Assembly: GCA_028873965.1 (NCBI GenBank)
Contig: JAPPMU010000062.1
Location: 155,357-219,356, forward strand
DNA: 64,000 nt
Source: Chloroflexota bacterium
Lineage (GTDB): Bacteria > Chloroflexota > Dehalococcoidia > Lucifugimonadales > UBA3495
Direction of reading: 5' to 3'
Every line of letters starts with the position of its first letter. The stretch's first letter is position 1. Positions 50,861-59,136 of this stretch are shown one piece after another. Under the pieces are notes generated by a model. It searched no databases, was not told where the DNA came from, and was given only the letters and a program-made list of their open reading frames with translations. The translations under genes were made by a program, and so were the position numbers.

Positions 50861-51982
50861 ATGACGCCAGGACGGTTCCATTTCGTCAGCCAGGTGGGGC
50901 GCGTGCCCTCCATGACCGTGCCGTTGGACCTGCAGCAGGAACTGCGGTTCCAGCGCCTGATGGAGGAATCGATCATGATCGACCTCCACCAGCATCCCAT
51001 GGTGCTGCCCGAGGACTTCAGCCAGTACTGGGAGTACCTGCGCAGCGACCGCTACGTCTGGGGCTACGAGGCCGTGCGGGCCGGCGGCTTCACCGCGGTG
51101 GGCACGGCCAACGTCTTTCGCGGGATGCTGCACACCAACGAGATGTCCTTCATCCGCTTCTCCGACCTGTTGGAGGAGGTCAGCATGATGATCTCGGACA
51201 TCGCGCAGAACGACGACGTGCTGCAAGTCAGCAACGCGGACGAGATCGAGGCGGCCAAGGCGCAGGGCAAGGTGGGGTTCCTGCCCACGGTGGAGCACCT
51301 GGCCATCGGCAACGAGCTGAACCTGGTGGACGTGCTCTACAACGCGGGGGTGCGCCTGGCCGGCCTGACCTACAGCCGCAAAGCCTACATCGGCGACGGC
51401 ATCTTCGAGCGCAACGACGGCGGCCTCAGCGACTTCGGTCTGGAGGTGGTGCAGCGCATGAACGAGCTGGGCATGGTCGTCGACGTGTCCCACGCCTCAG
51501 TGCGCACCGCCCTGGACGCCATCGAGGCGTCGGAAACTCCGGTCACCTTCAGCCACGACGGTTCCTACACCCTGTCCAGCGACAGCTTCCAGGCCCGCCG
51601 CCTGCGCCGGGACGAGGAGCTGCTGGCCTGCGCGCGCAAGGGCGGCGTCATCGGCATCACCGCCGTGCCCAACCGGTTCAGCAACGACCCGGAGCAGAGC
51701 ATCGAGTGCGTGCTGGACCACTACGACTACATGGTCAACCTGGTTGGCATCGACCACGTGGCCATCGGCACCGACACCAGCATCGGCGACTCGGTGGGCG
51801 TCGGCGAGGTGGTGATGGGTCGCCCCGGCCCCGCCCCGGCGCGCTACATGGACGGTCTAGAGTCCCCGGCCGACGGCAAGAACATCATCCGCGGCCTGAT
51901 CGCACGCGGGTATTCGGACGAGGACGTGAGGAAGATCGCCGGCGGGAACGCGCTGGCGCTGTTGCGGCGGGTGATGGGGTGA
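50861..51982 (+). CDS. Membrane dipeptidase family (peptidase M19)
   Basis: 373-residue M19/renal-dipeptidase-like TIM barrel. IDLHQHP (41-46) stands for the usual DGHxD, then PTVEHL, the VDVSHAS metal motif, FSHDGSY and a C-terminal GIDHVAIGTD. M19 enzymes cleave dipeptides or D-amino-acid-containing peptides. The HxH rather than HxD at the N-terminal site is a small deviation. GGAG is about 8 bases upstream of the ATG. No signal peptide is seen, so a cytoplasmic location is likely. Confidence 0.9.
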   Translation: MTPGRFHFVSQVGRVPSMTVPLDLQQELRFQRLMEESIMIDLHQHPMVLPEDFSQYWEYLRSDRYVWGYEAVRAGGFTAVGTANVFRGMLHTNEMSFIRFSDLLEEVSMMISDIAQNDDVLQVSNADEIEAAKAQGKVGFLPTVEHLAIGNELNLVDVLYNAGVRLAGLTYSRKAYIGDGIFERNDGGLSDFGLEVVQRMNELGMVVDVSHASVRTALDAIEASETPVTFSHDGSYTLSSDSFQARRLRRDEELLACARKGGVIGITAVPNRFSNDPEQSIECVLDHYDYMVNLVGIDHVAIGTDTSIGDSVGVGEVVMGRPGPAPARYMDGLESPADGKNIIRGLIARGYSDEDVRKIAGGNALALLRRVMG

Positions 51983-52051
51983 GGATGGGTGGCGATGCGA
52001 CTCAGACAACTCAACATGGCGGTGGCTAAGCGTCGCACCTAAGGTTCAACG

Positions 52052-53773
52052 TCAACGCTCTGGGCTTTGCGCTTCGGATTTCAAGAAATCGAACACGGTT
52101 ACAGCGACCAACACCACGATAGCGACAACCGGTGCGATATCCATGGTTCCTGACGTACCGGTTCGCGCATATTCGTTTACAACGTATTTAGCAGCAAAAT
52201 ACGCAGCGAGCACAAAAACGGTTGACTTACTGAACGTCACCGCCAGTCCCCAGCTACTAGATTTCCATGCTTGCCATTCTTCTCTAACGGTTAGCCGTGT
52301 ATATTTAATATGTCGCAGATATGTTGGATATAATGCGATTAGCATGGCAATATAAACTTCCATGATGTAAAATCCTGAGTTTAGAAACTCTTGTTGTACG
52401 GATGAAATGTATCCAATGGAGACAGTGGAAAGGAACAAAAATATGCTAAGACCAATCACGAAAGGATCAAATTTTGATGCAATGTATGAAATGGCCCACA
52501 TCCAAAATCCATATCCTGCGACAATGAAAAGTGTATATTCATCTATCCCGCTCGTTAAGGCGAGCGGGACGAATATCAGTGCCACAATTAGAATGGGGAT
52601 TGACAACCACAATCCAAACCATCTCATGCGATGTCGGGCGTTTTGCTGTCTATGCTCGTCGCGAGAAACGGCCGACACGTAAAGTCCATACATTGGCCAT
52701 AGCAATTCAAGGAGCTGTTGTAGGCCTAGATACGAGTGAGATTCAGGCGGCCGAGAGGCCACCTTGCTGATCCATACTTGCGGGCCATCGTCCGTCATCA
52801 TCCAAAAAACGGAGTACGTTCGCAGGTTGTCGTAATTGTCGTCGTCCAAAGAAACCGAGTTCCAAGCGAGCTCGACCGCGCTGGTGTTGTTGCCAGGCCA
52901 TTTGGTGAATTGAAGGGCTTCTTGCAATTCCTCCCGCGATATTACATCGCCAGTACGGCCAATACGGTGCAACGTTCGATGTCGGTCTAAATGTTCGAAG
53001 AATAAACGCGCGACAAACTCATAGTCTGCATTGGGCAAACAAACTATGCAAAGATGTCCGTCGATACGATGTTCTGCCAATTTTGAAGCGTTCAAACGAG
53101 ACCTCCGCCGGTGAAACGAGAAAAAGCGACCCTCGGCGGATGTAGGCGCGCCTGTTACATATCGCGCGTACGATAGAGCGAAACGCATAAGCATCCCGAG
53201 AACGGTAATCGAGCTTGCGACCGCGACCGCCATACCAAGCCATTCGGGAGGCCAAATCACTCTAGGAAAATACCACCACCAAGCGCCCGCTAGGGCAAAT
53301 AGCACCACCAAGGGAGCAATTGGATTGGGTGAGGATTGGACCCGAGTAGGTACTCCGGCTAGGGCTACAACAGCTGCAACTGCAAAGCCTACAAGGCCCG
53401 AGATCTGCGCTAGCATCAGGGTCGACAAAGGCCAAGCGGAGTTTGCAGCCCCGGCTGTAGCGACTGCGACTATCGCAAGACCAATAGTCCATCGCCAACG
53501 CCGAAATTTGCGAATGTCAGCTAAACCGAACATAGACGGCTCGATATCCTTACTTTCCCAGCTATGAGACCACAATATTTCCGTATGGGCATTATAATTC
53601 AAGCCTGAGACCATCCTTACGGATAAGAGGTCGGGTTTCGCTGATGGCAGGCTGATTTTGCGTCGATAGCGGACGCCAATTTCCGTATATGCAACCGTGT
53701 CTAACAATCTAGGCGTTCTTGGTGATACTTTTCTTGGTTCGCGAGATACGTTCCAAATGACTGGCCAAATCAA
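52052..53773 (-). CDS. Large membrane protein of unknown function, A+T-richer than neighbours
   Basis: Up to 573 residues; no family recognised. About four hydrophobic helices in the N-terminal third (from about residue 93), a soluble central domain of about 190 residues (containing DGHLCIVCLPNADYEFVARL and SVFWMMTDDGPQVWISKVAS) and about six more helices after residue 385. Base composition is visibly richer in A and T than the flanking genes, which suggests acquisition. The start is uncertain: ATG 53773 is the farthest, while methionines at 53614 and 53533 are also possible. No partner gene is adjacent. Confidence 0.65.
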   Translation of the reverse strand: MIWPVIWNVSREPRKVSPRTPRLLDTVAYTEIGVRYRRKISLPSAKPDLLSVRMVSGLNYNAHTEILWSHSWESKDIEPSMFGLADIRKFRRWRWTIGLAIVAVATAGAANSAWPLSTLMLAQISGLVGFAVAAVVALAGVPTRVQSSPNPIAPLVVLFALAGAWWWYFPRVIWPPEWLGMAVAVASSITVLGMLMRFALSYARYVTGAPTSAEGRFFSFHRRRSRLNASKLAEHRIDGHLCIVCLPNADYEFVARLFFEHLDRHRTLHRIGRTGDVISREELQEALQFTKWPGNNTSAVELAWNSVSLDDDNYDNLRTYSVFWMMTDDGPQVWISKVASRPPESHSYLGLQQLLELLWPMYGLYVSAVSRDEHRQQNARHRMRWFGLWLSIPILIVALIFVPLALTSGIDEYTLFIVAGYGFWMWAISYIASKFDPFVIGLSIFLFLSTVSIGYISSVQQEFLNSGFYIMEVYIAMLIALYPTYLRHIKYTRLTVREEWQAWKSSSWGLAVTFSKSTVFVLAAYFAAKYVVNEYARTGTSGTMDIAPVVAIVVLVAVTVFDFLKSEAQSPER

Positions 53774-53972
53774 TTGTGATGGATAGGTATGGTTGCCGTA
53801 CAGTTTTCATAATTTCACGCGGCGTCGTTCAGTTTCGTTCTCCCTCCCAGACACGGGCGATACTCTACCAACTGCATATCGTTGTCGTCGAAAGGCGACG
53901 GCCTGCACTATGGCGAGGTTGCGTAGGATCACGTCCAATGGCGGCTGTCGCCAGCGTCAATTAGCGCTACGC

Positions 53973-54250
53973 TCACACGCTCAGCTCCAAAATGTACAGG
54001 CCGCCCTGGAGGCGGTCGACCACGTACATGATGCCGTTTTCGTCCACGTGGACGTCGTTGGTGCCGTTGGCGTCGGCGCCCTCGGGAATCTGGGGGATGT
54101 AGTAGGCGACTTCCTCGGGTTGGAAGGGGTTGGTGGTGTCGAAGATGCGGATGCCGCCGTTGAAGAAGGTGGCATACACCAGGGTGTCCGATTGCAGGGA
54201 CAGGGCGCCGGGGCGGTTCTCGTGGATGTTGTGCGGCCCGTAGCGGCCCG
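53973..54250 (-). pseudogene. C-terminal remnant of an LVIVD-repeat protein
   Basis: The minus strand encodes about 90 residues beginning RYGPHNIHENRPGAL, through FFNGGIRIFDTTNPFQPEEV and ending DRLQGGLYILELSV with a stop at 53973. This is the C-terminal end of LVIVD-type beta-propeller proteins. Upstream in frame the similarity stops at about 54250, where an unrelated fragment on the other strand begins. No start or N-terminal half is present. Confidence 0.7.
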
Positions 54251-54407
54251 GCCAAGCGGGGCCGTCGAATGCTGGGGGCACGGCGACGCCGGTGAAACCG
54301 ATCCTCCCGCCGACGTCAGATTCACGCCAATCACCACCGCCGACGTGCATTCCTGCGGCATAACCACCGAAGGCGCGGTCAGGTGCTGGGGCCTGACGCT
54401 GCGCTGA
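54249..54407 (+). pseudogene. Remnant of an RCC1-type repeat protein
   Basis: The plus strand encodes 52 residues: SGAVECWGHGDAGETDPPAD, then VHSCGITTEGAVRCWG and a stop at 54407. This is one and a half RCC1-like units of the kind HSCGxxxxGxVxCWG found in large secreted propeller proteins. It abuts the LVIVD remnant on the opposite strand, so the locus looks like debris of two genes. Confidence 0.65.
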
Positions 54408-54508
54408 GGTTGGGTCGAAAGCAGCAGAGGCGGCCAGGCCGCGATACAGCGCGGGCCGCTGTATCTTGGGTCCGGGCTCGGCCTGTTGATTGCCGGCCAG
54501 TTCGCCGG

Positions 54509-55519
54509 TCACACCGGCTGGGCAGCCGCGTTGCCGAAGCCTGCGGAAAACCCTTCGGATGCCCGCGCTTCCACCCCCGTGACGCCGGGTTCGTCGTACC
54601 GGCGCACCACCAGCACCGGCGCGTTGGCATGGCGCACCACCCGGTCCGTCACGCTTCCCAGCACCAGCCGGTTGATCCCGCTCCGGCCGTGGGTCGTCAT
54701 CACGACCATGGTGGGCTCAGAGCCGGCCATCTCCACGATAGCTTCTGCCGGATTTTGGCCCTGCTGGTGGCTCGCGACCACTTCGCCGCCAAACCCAAAC
54801 TCCCGGGCCAACCGTCGCGACGCGGTCGCCAGCGACGCCCTGGCGTCGTCGGAATCGGCCTGCACCAGTTCCTCGGCTGAAATCAATCCCGGTTCCGCAG
54901 AAGCGCGGTCCAGGTATCGTCGGTAGAAATCCGCAGTACCCGTAACCTGCAGCAGCAGGATGCGCGCGCCCAGCCCGGTGGCAACGGCCGCGGCGTGCGG
55001 CAACGATTCCTCCGATAAATCCGACCCATCCAGCGGCACCAACACCGTTTTCACTTCAACCTTGTCTGCGGGCCCGGATTCGGCATTGCTGCGGATCAGA
55101 AGCATCGGGTTGGGAACGGAGTGCAGCACCTTGTCCGCGACGCTGCCCAGCGCCCAGCGGGTGATGCCCCCGCGTCCGTGCGTGGACATCACGACCAGCG
55201 CCTCCGGTTCGCGCACCAGCCAGTCCACCAGGGAGCGTGCCGGCGCGCCCGGCAGGGTGGTCGCGGTGGCGACCAGACCCGCCGACCTGAGCCCCTCCTG
55301 GATCTGGCCAAGGTATTTGCGCGAGCTCTGCTCCGCATCCGCCAACATTCGTCGGCCCGCCTCGGCCGACTGCCGGTGGCGGGCCGGAGGCGGAAGGATG
55401 TCGAAGGCTTCCACCAACTCGATGGGGATCGCCAGAGATCCCGCGATAATCCGTGCGTAGGGTAACGCCATCTCGGAAAATGGGGACCCATCCAGGGGGA
55501 CGATAATTCTCGAATACAT
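54509..55519 (-). CDS. Tandem-domain universal stress protein
   Basis: 336-residue protein of two UspA domains. Domain 1 starts RIIVPLDGSPFSE and has the nucleotide motif THGRGGITRWALGS; domain 2 starts TVLVPLDGSDLSE and has THGRSGINRLVLGS. Both match the ATP-binding G-2x-G-9x-G(S/T) pattern. The role is cytoplasmic stress response. The ATG at 55519 has GGAGA upstream; the frame is open to 55585 without homology. A candidate structured RNA that ends in a terminator lies 134 bp upstream of this start and could be its leader. Confidence 0.9.
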   Translation of the reverse strand: MYSRIIVPLDGSPFSEMALPYARIIAGSLAIPIELVEAFDILPPPARHRQSAEAGRRMLADAEQSSRKYLGQIQEGLRSAGLVATATTLPGAPARSLVDWLVREPEALVVMSTHGRGGITRWALGSVADKVLHSVPNPMLLIRSNAESGPADKVEVKTVLVPLDGSDLSEESLPHAAAVATGLGARILLLQVTGTADFYRRYLDRASAEPGLISAEELVQADSDDARASLATASRRLAREFGFGGEVVASHQQGQNPAEAIVEMAGSEPTMVVMTTHGRSGINRLVLGSVTDRVVRHANAPVLVVRRYDEPGVTGVEARASEGFSAGFGNAAAQPV

Positions 55520-55652
55520 TATCGTGCGGTCTCCATCACGTTTGCCAACGCCTGACCCTCGCCGTAATTCTACCATTCGCCGCATCAGACCGGCCCGAAA
55601 CTCTGTCCAGAATACGCCTCACGGCAGTAGCGGTTTTCGCCATTAAAAGACG

Positions 55653-55680
55653 AGGCCAGGACCGTTGCCGGTCCTGGCCT
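55653..55680 (-). terminator. Rho-independent terminator, minus strand
   Basis: AGGCCAGGACCG and CGGTCCTGGCCT form a perfect 12-bp stem with a 4-nt loop. Reading the minus strand it is followed within four bases by TTTT (55648-55645). No protein gene on the minus strand ends here, so it must close a non-coding transcript or act as an attenuator for the UspA gene. Confidence 0.75.
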
Positions 55681-55900
55681 TCGCGCGCCAGGGGGCCCAA
55701 AGCCCCCCGGCCCTATGTCTCGTCCCTGTCAGTCGGTGCGACTATCGGATCGCCGCTACGCCACCGACAGGGACCTGACACGGGAAATGCCATTTGTGGT
55801 GCCTCGTGATCAGAGAAACCACTTCCTACCTCCTGTGATGACGACGGTTCTTCCGTCGGGCTATGGTGGGCGGGGTTTCCGACTCCAACCCCGGCACCTT
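55653..55900 (-). ncRNA. Candidate structured RNA or leader, about 245 nt
   Basis: Between a consensus-like minus-strand promoter (55907-55935) and a terminator (55653-55680) lies a run of hairpins: CGGGGTT/AACCCCG (55871-55877 with 55887-55893), GACGG/CCGTC (55843-55857), GTGGT/ACCAC (55796-55800 with 55818-55822), a long stem GTCCCTGTC/GACAGGGAC continued by CGGTG/CACCG (55722-55774) and a GC-rich stem (55687-55711). No open frame with coding character fills it. It fits a stand-alone small RNA or a riboswitch-type leader of the UspA gene. I do not recognise a known family. Confidence 0.55.
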
Positions 55901-55906
55901 GAATAC

Positions 55907-55935
55907 AGATTATACGGATTGGCAATACTTGTCAA
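55907..55935 (-). promoter_or_regulatory. Sigma-70-type promoter, minus strand
   Basis: On the minus strand TTGACA (55935-55930) is followed after 15 bases by TATAAT (55914-55909), or after 17 bases by TAATCT (55912-55907). It is the best consensus promoter I see in the window. It points into the hairpin-rich region that ends in a terminator. Confidence 0.65.
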
Positions 55936-55945
55936 CCCTTCGACA

Positions 55946-56118
55946 GGCTCATGCGTAGCCACTTTCTTCAATCGTCAGAAGCAGGATTTACGGGATTTTA
56001 TGATTGGACAGGATTGGGAGATCTCCACCATCGAACGGTGCCAATCCTGATAATCCCGAAATCTTGAAAAATCCTGATTCTGACGTTTCTCGGACGCAAG
56101 CTGAGTACTCGTGAGGCC
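55946..56118. repeat. Composite repeat: family B core inside family A-like ends
   Basis: GGCTCATGCGTAGCCACTTT (family A-like end) is followed by a complete family B palindrome (GTCAGAAGCAGGATTTACGG at 55974 to GATTCTGAC at 56084) and then GAGTACTCGTGAGGCC, a degenerate inverse of the first end. Nothing gene-like is seen between this and 56329. Confidence 0.65.
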
Positions 56119-56328
56119 CTTGAACACCTTGCCACTCGAGCTTTCAAAATTCACGCAAACACGTCAACATCTCACGTCTCGTCATCGGCTTGCCCTTTGC
56201 TATAACGGGCTTGTTACCGGGAACGGCAGCATCTCGCCGGTTGTTTCGCACAACTCGCTGCCGCCCGGCCGTTTGTAATATCACCGGCTCGACATTCTGA
56301 GCCGATTGGGTAGAGGTAGGAACCAACC

Positions 56329-57021
56329 ATGCCAGATGAACGTGCACACGAATTGGCACAGCGCCTGCGCAAGGCCGAAGAGGCCGCCAGCTATATGGAA
56401 CGCCTGGAGACGCTGGCATCCGAGGCGCCCACCCTGCGGGAACAGGTCAGCCTGCTGCAGCGCATTGAGGAGCGGGAGAACCACCGCAAGGAGTCCATCG
56501 AAAACGCTCGCCTCGCCCTGTCCCTGGCTGCGGAAGCCCAACGGGAGCTCCCGGAACTGATCGCCAGCGCCGCCAACCTGGTCAACCAGATGGCTCGCGC
56601 GCTGCGCGAGGTCGACACCTTCCGCCGCGAGGCCACCGCCGCCCTCAGCGTCGTTGACCGCATGGACTACGAGGACGAGCTGGACCGCGCCATGGAGGAG
56701 TACGAAGTGGACGAGGACAATCCGATGCAGCGCGACGCCCAGTCCGTCCGGATGCTGGTCGCCTCTCGCCACGGCAGCACTCGCGTCCGGCGCATGATCG
56801 ACGAGATGTCGCCGGGTTTCGAGGTCTTCGCCGGGTGCAACCTGAATGCCGACGCCATGCGCGGTGAGCTCACGACTCTCATCATGGCCAAGCTCGCCGC
56901 CGAAGCCGAGGCCAGTCGCGGGCCAGGGCCGGCAACGCGCCGGCCAGCCCCGCCACCACCTCAAATGTCCGAGCCGGCCGCGCTGGTTGCACAGGAGAGC
57001 ACCAACCCAGCCGGAGAGTGA
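56329..57021 (+). CDS. Coiled-coil protein of unknown function
   Basis: 230-residue, highly charged protein: helical heptads in residues 1-115 (ELAQRLRKAEEAASYMERLE and later REVDTFRREATAAL), an acidic patch DEDNP (about 125-130), a mixed region around FEVFAGCNLNADAMRG and a Pro-rich tail (about 198-215). No signal peptide, membrane helix or catalytic motif. AGGTAGGA precedes the ATG. The gene is followed by a clear terminator, so it is monocistronic. Function unknown. Confidence 0.75.
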   Translation: MPDERAHELAQRLRKAEEAASYMERLETLASEAPTLREQVSLLQRIEERENHRKESIENARLALSLAAEAQRELPELIASAANLVNQMARALREVDTFRREATAALSVVDRMDYEDELDRAMEEYEVDEDNPMQRDAQSVRMLVASRHGSTRVRRMIDEMSPGFEVFAGCNLNADAMRGELTTLIMAKLAAEAEASRGPGPATRRPAPPPPQMSEPAALVAQESTNPAGE

Positions 57022-57048
57022 CCGGCGAATCCGCATATCGAACGCACC

Positions 57049-57071
57049 GGGGGCGACCGCTGGTCGCCCCC
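57049..57071 (+). terminator. Rho-independent terminator after the coiled-coil gene
   Basis: GGGGGCGACC (57049-57058) and GGTCGCCCCC (57062-57071) form a perfect 10-bp stem with loop GCT, followed by ATTTT. It lies 28 bp after the stop. Confidence 0.88.
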
Positions 57072-57159
57072 ATTTTCGTGTATCAACTGTCCTGGTTTCG
57101 GGTACTATACGGCGCACGTTTTCACACCGTGAGAAGACCCTACCGAGGAGATGAACACC

Positions 57160-58047
57160 ATGGCCGATAAGCAAATTCTGTGCGCCATTGGCGTCGACCT
57201 GGACGCCGTTGGCGGCTGGTTGGGTTCCTACGGCGGCGAGGACTCGCCCGACGACATCTCCCGGGGCCTGTTCGCCGGCGAAGTCGGCACCCCCCGCCTG
57301 CTCAAGCTCTTTGAACGGCTGGAGATCAAGACCAGCTGGTTCATCCCGGGCCACTCCATCGAGACCTTCCCCGACGAGTGCCGAATGATCGTGGAGCAGG
57401 GCCACGAGGTGGGCATGCACGGGTACTCTCACGAGAACCCCATTTCAATGTCTCCGGAGCAGGAAGAGGCGGTGCTGCTGCGCTGCATTGACCTGATCAC
57501 CGAGGTTTCGGGCAAACGGCCCCGGGGCTACGTCGCGCCCTGGTGGGAGTTCAGCCACGTGACCAACGAACTGCTGCTCAAGCACGGCATCAAGTACGAC
57601 CACAGCCTGATGCACAAGGACTTCGAGTGCTACTACGTGCGCGTCGGCGACAAATGGACCAAGATCGACTACGCCATGCCGGCCGACTACTGGATGCACG
57701 CCCTGGAGCGCGGCCAAGAGACCGACCTGGTGGAGATTCCGGCCAACTGGTACCTGGACGACCTGCCCCCGATGATGTTCATCAAGAAGTCGCCCAACAG
57801 CCACGGCTTCGTCAATCCTCGGGACATTGAGCAGATGTGGCGGGATCAGTTTGATTGGCTCTATCGCGAGTACGACGACGCGGTCTTCCCCATCACCATC
57901 CACCCTGACGTCAGCGGCCGCCCCCAGGTGCTGCTGATGCTGGAGCGCATTATCGAGTACATCCGGGGCCACGACGGCGTGCGGTTTGTGACGTTCGAGG
58001 AGATCGCCGACGACTTCCTGGCACGGCACCCGCGGCAGAAATCATAG
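57160..58047 (+). CDS. Polysaccharide deacetylase family protein (NodB-like)
   Basis: 295-residue NodB-fold hydrolase related to the PuuE-like/peptidoglycan deacetylase group. [11 protein letters not shown] near the N-terminus replaces the usual catalytic-base [16 protein letters not shown] provides the metal histidines (HGxSH), [11 protein letters not shown] the third motif and [11 protein letters not shown] the C-terminal histidine. Members with this exact layout act on small amides such as allantoin-like compounds as often as on polysaccharides. GAGGAG at 57145-57150 lies 9 bases before the ATG at 57160. Confidence 0.9.
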   Translation: MADKQILCAIGVDLDAVGGWLGSYGGEDSPDDISRGLFAGEVGTPRLLKLFERLEIKTSWFIPGHSIETFPDECRMIVEQGHEVGMHGYSHENPISMSPEQEEAVLLRCIDLITEVSGKRPRGYVAPWWEFSHVTNELLLKHGIKYDHSLMHKDFECYYVRVGDKWTKIDYAMPADYWMHALERGQETDLVEIPANWYLDDLPPMMFIKKSPNSHGFVNPRDIEQMWRDQFDWLYREYDDAVFPITIHPDVSGRPQVLLMLERIIEYIRGHDGVRFVTFEEIADDFLARHPRQKS

Positions 58048-58088
58048 GCTGTGGGCTCGTGGAGCGAACCGGAACGCAGGAGATGAAC

Positions 58089-59084
58089 ATGCGCAGTATC
58101 GACATTCACGCCCACCTGACGCCGCAGTGCTTCTGGCGTGCCACGGAAAACGGCGGCGACTGGCACACGCTGCGGCGGGAAACGGACGCCAACGGCCGTC
58201 CCGTCCTGGTGTCGGGAAGCGCGCGGGGCCAGCTGCCGCCCAAGGCCAGCTGGACGCCGGAGCAACGCCTGGCAGATATGGACTCCCTGGGCGTGGACGT
58301 GCACGTGGTATCGCCCTTCGGCGGGTTCTACAACTACGACATGGACACCGACGTGACCATCGCAACGTCCCGGGAGTGCAACGACGAGATCAGCCAGATG
58401 ATGAAATCCTGGCCCGATCGTTTCTCCGGGCTGGCGACGTTGCCCATGCAGGACGTGTCCGCGGCCATCGCCGAGCTGGAGCGGGTCATGGTGAACCTGG
58501 GGTTCAAGGGCGCGATGATCGACGACAAGATCAACGGCAAGCTGCTGGACGAGCCGGAGTTCATGCCCTTCTGGAAGGCGGCCGAGCAGCTGGGGGCGGT
58601 CATCCTGTTTCACCAGTCCGGCGACACCATCGTGGACGCGCGCATCAAGCGCTACCACCTGCCCAACTCGGTGGGCAACCTGGCCGACCGCACGCTGACC
58701 TTCGCCGCCCTGGTGATGGGCGGCGTGATGGACGCCTGCCCCGACCTGCGCATCTGCCTGTCCCACGGGGGCGGCTACGCCTGCTACGGCGCGGGCCGGA
58801 TGGACCGTGGCTGGGAGCGTACTCCTGAGTCCCAACGGGTGGCGGCCCTGCCGCCAAGCCAGTATCTCAATCGGTTCTACTACGACTGCATCGTGTATGA
58901 CGAGCGGGCGCTGCGGTTCCTGATCGACGCCGTGGGCATTGACCGGGTGGTTTTCGGCACCGACTGGCCCTACGACATGGCCCAGGACTGGCCCGTTTCG
59001 TGGATCCTGACCATGGACAGCCTGACTCAGGACGAAAAGGACGCCATCCTGTGGAAGAACCTAGAGACGCTGCTCGGCATTTGA
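58089..59084 (+). CDS. Amidohydrolase-2 (ACMSD-like) family protein, paralogue 1
   Basis: 331-residue metal-dependent decarboxylase/hydrolase. The metal motif IDIHAHL (His7, His9) opens the protein, HQSGDT and LSHGGGYACY give the central histidines and VVFGTDWPYD the catalytic aspartate. The layout matches gamma-resorcylate, 5-carboxyvanillate or ACMS decarboxylases; the substrate is undecided. AGGAG at 58078-58082 is 6 bases before ATG 58089. It lies 41 bp after the deacetylase and 52 bp before a paralogue. Confidence 0.92.
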   Translation: MRSIDIHAHLTPQCFWRATENGGDWHTLRRETDANGRPVLVSGSARGQLPPKASWTPEQRLADMDSLGVDVHVVSPFGGFYNYDMDTDVTIATSRECNDEISQMMKSWPDRFSGLATLPMQDVSAAIAELERVMVNLGFKGAMIDDKINGKLLDEPEFMPFWKAAEQLGAVILFHQSGDTIVDARIKRYHLPNSVGNLADRTLTFAALVMGGVMDACPDLRICLSHGGGYACYGAGRMDRGWERTPESQRVAALPPSQYLNRFYYDCIVYDERALRFLIDAVGIDRVVFGTDWPYDMAQDWPVSWILTMDSLTQDEKDAILWKNLETLLGI

Positions 59085-59136
59085 CCGCCGGACGCCCGTT
59101 TTGCATTCCACAAGCCCGCGTATCGGAGGATCACTT

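Noticed and set aside
50848..52029. A 393-codon plus-strand open frame overlapping the M19 gene
   Set aside because: It is rich in Arg, Gly and Ala without any motif, a typical second-frame artefact of high-GC DNA; the other frame has complete M19 motifs.
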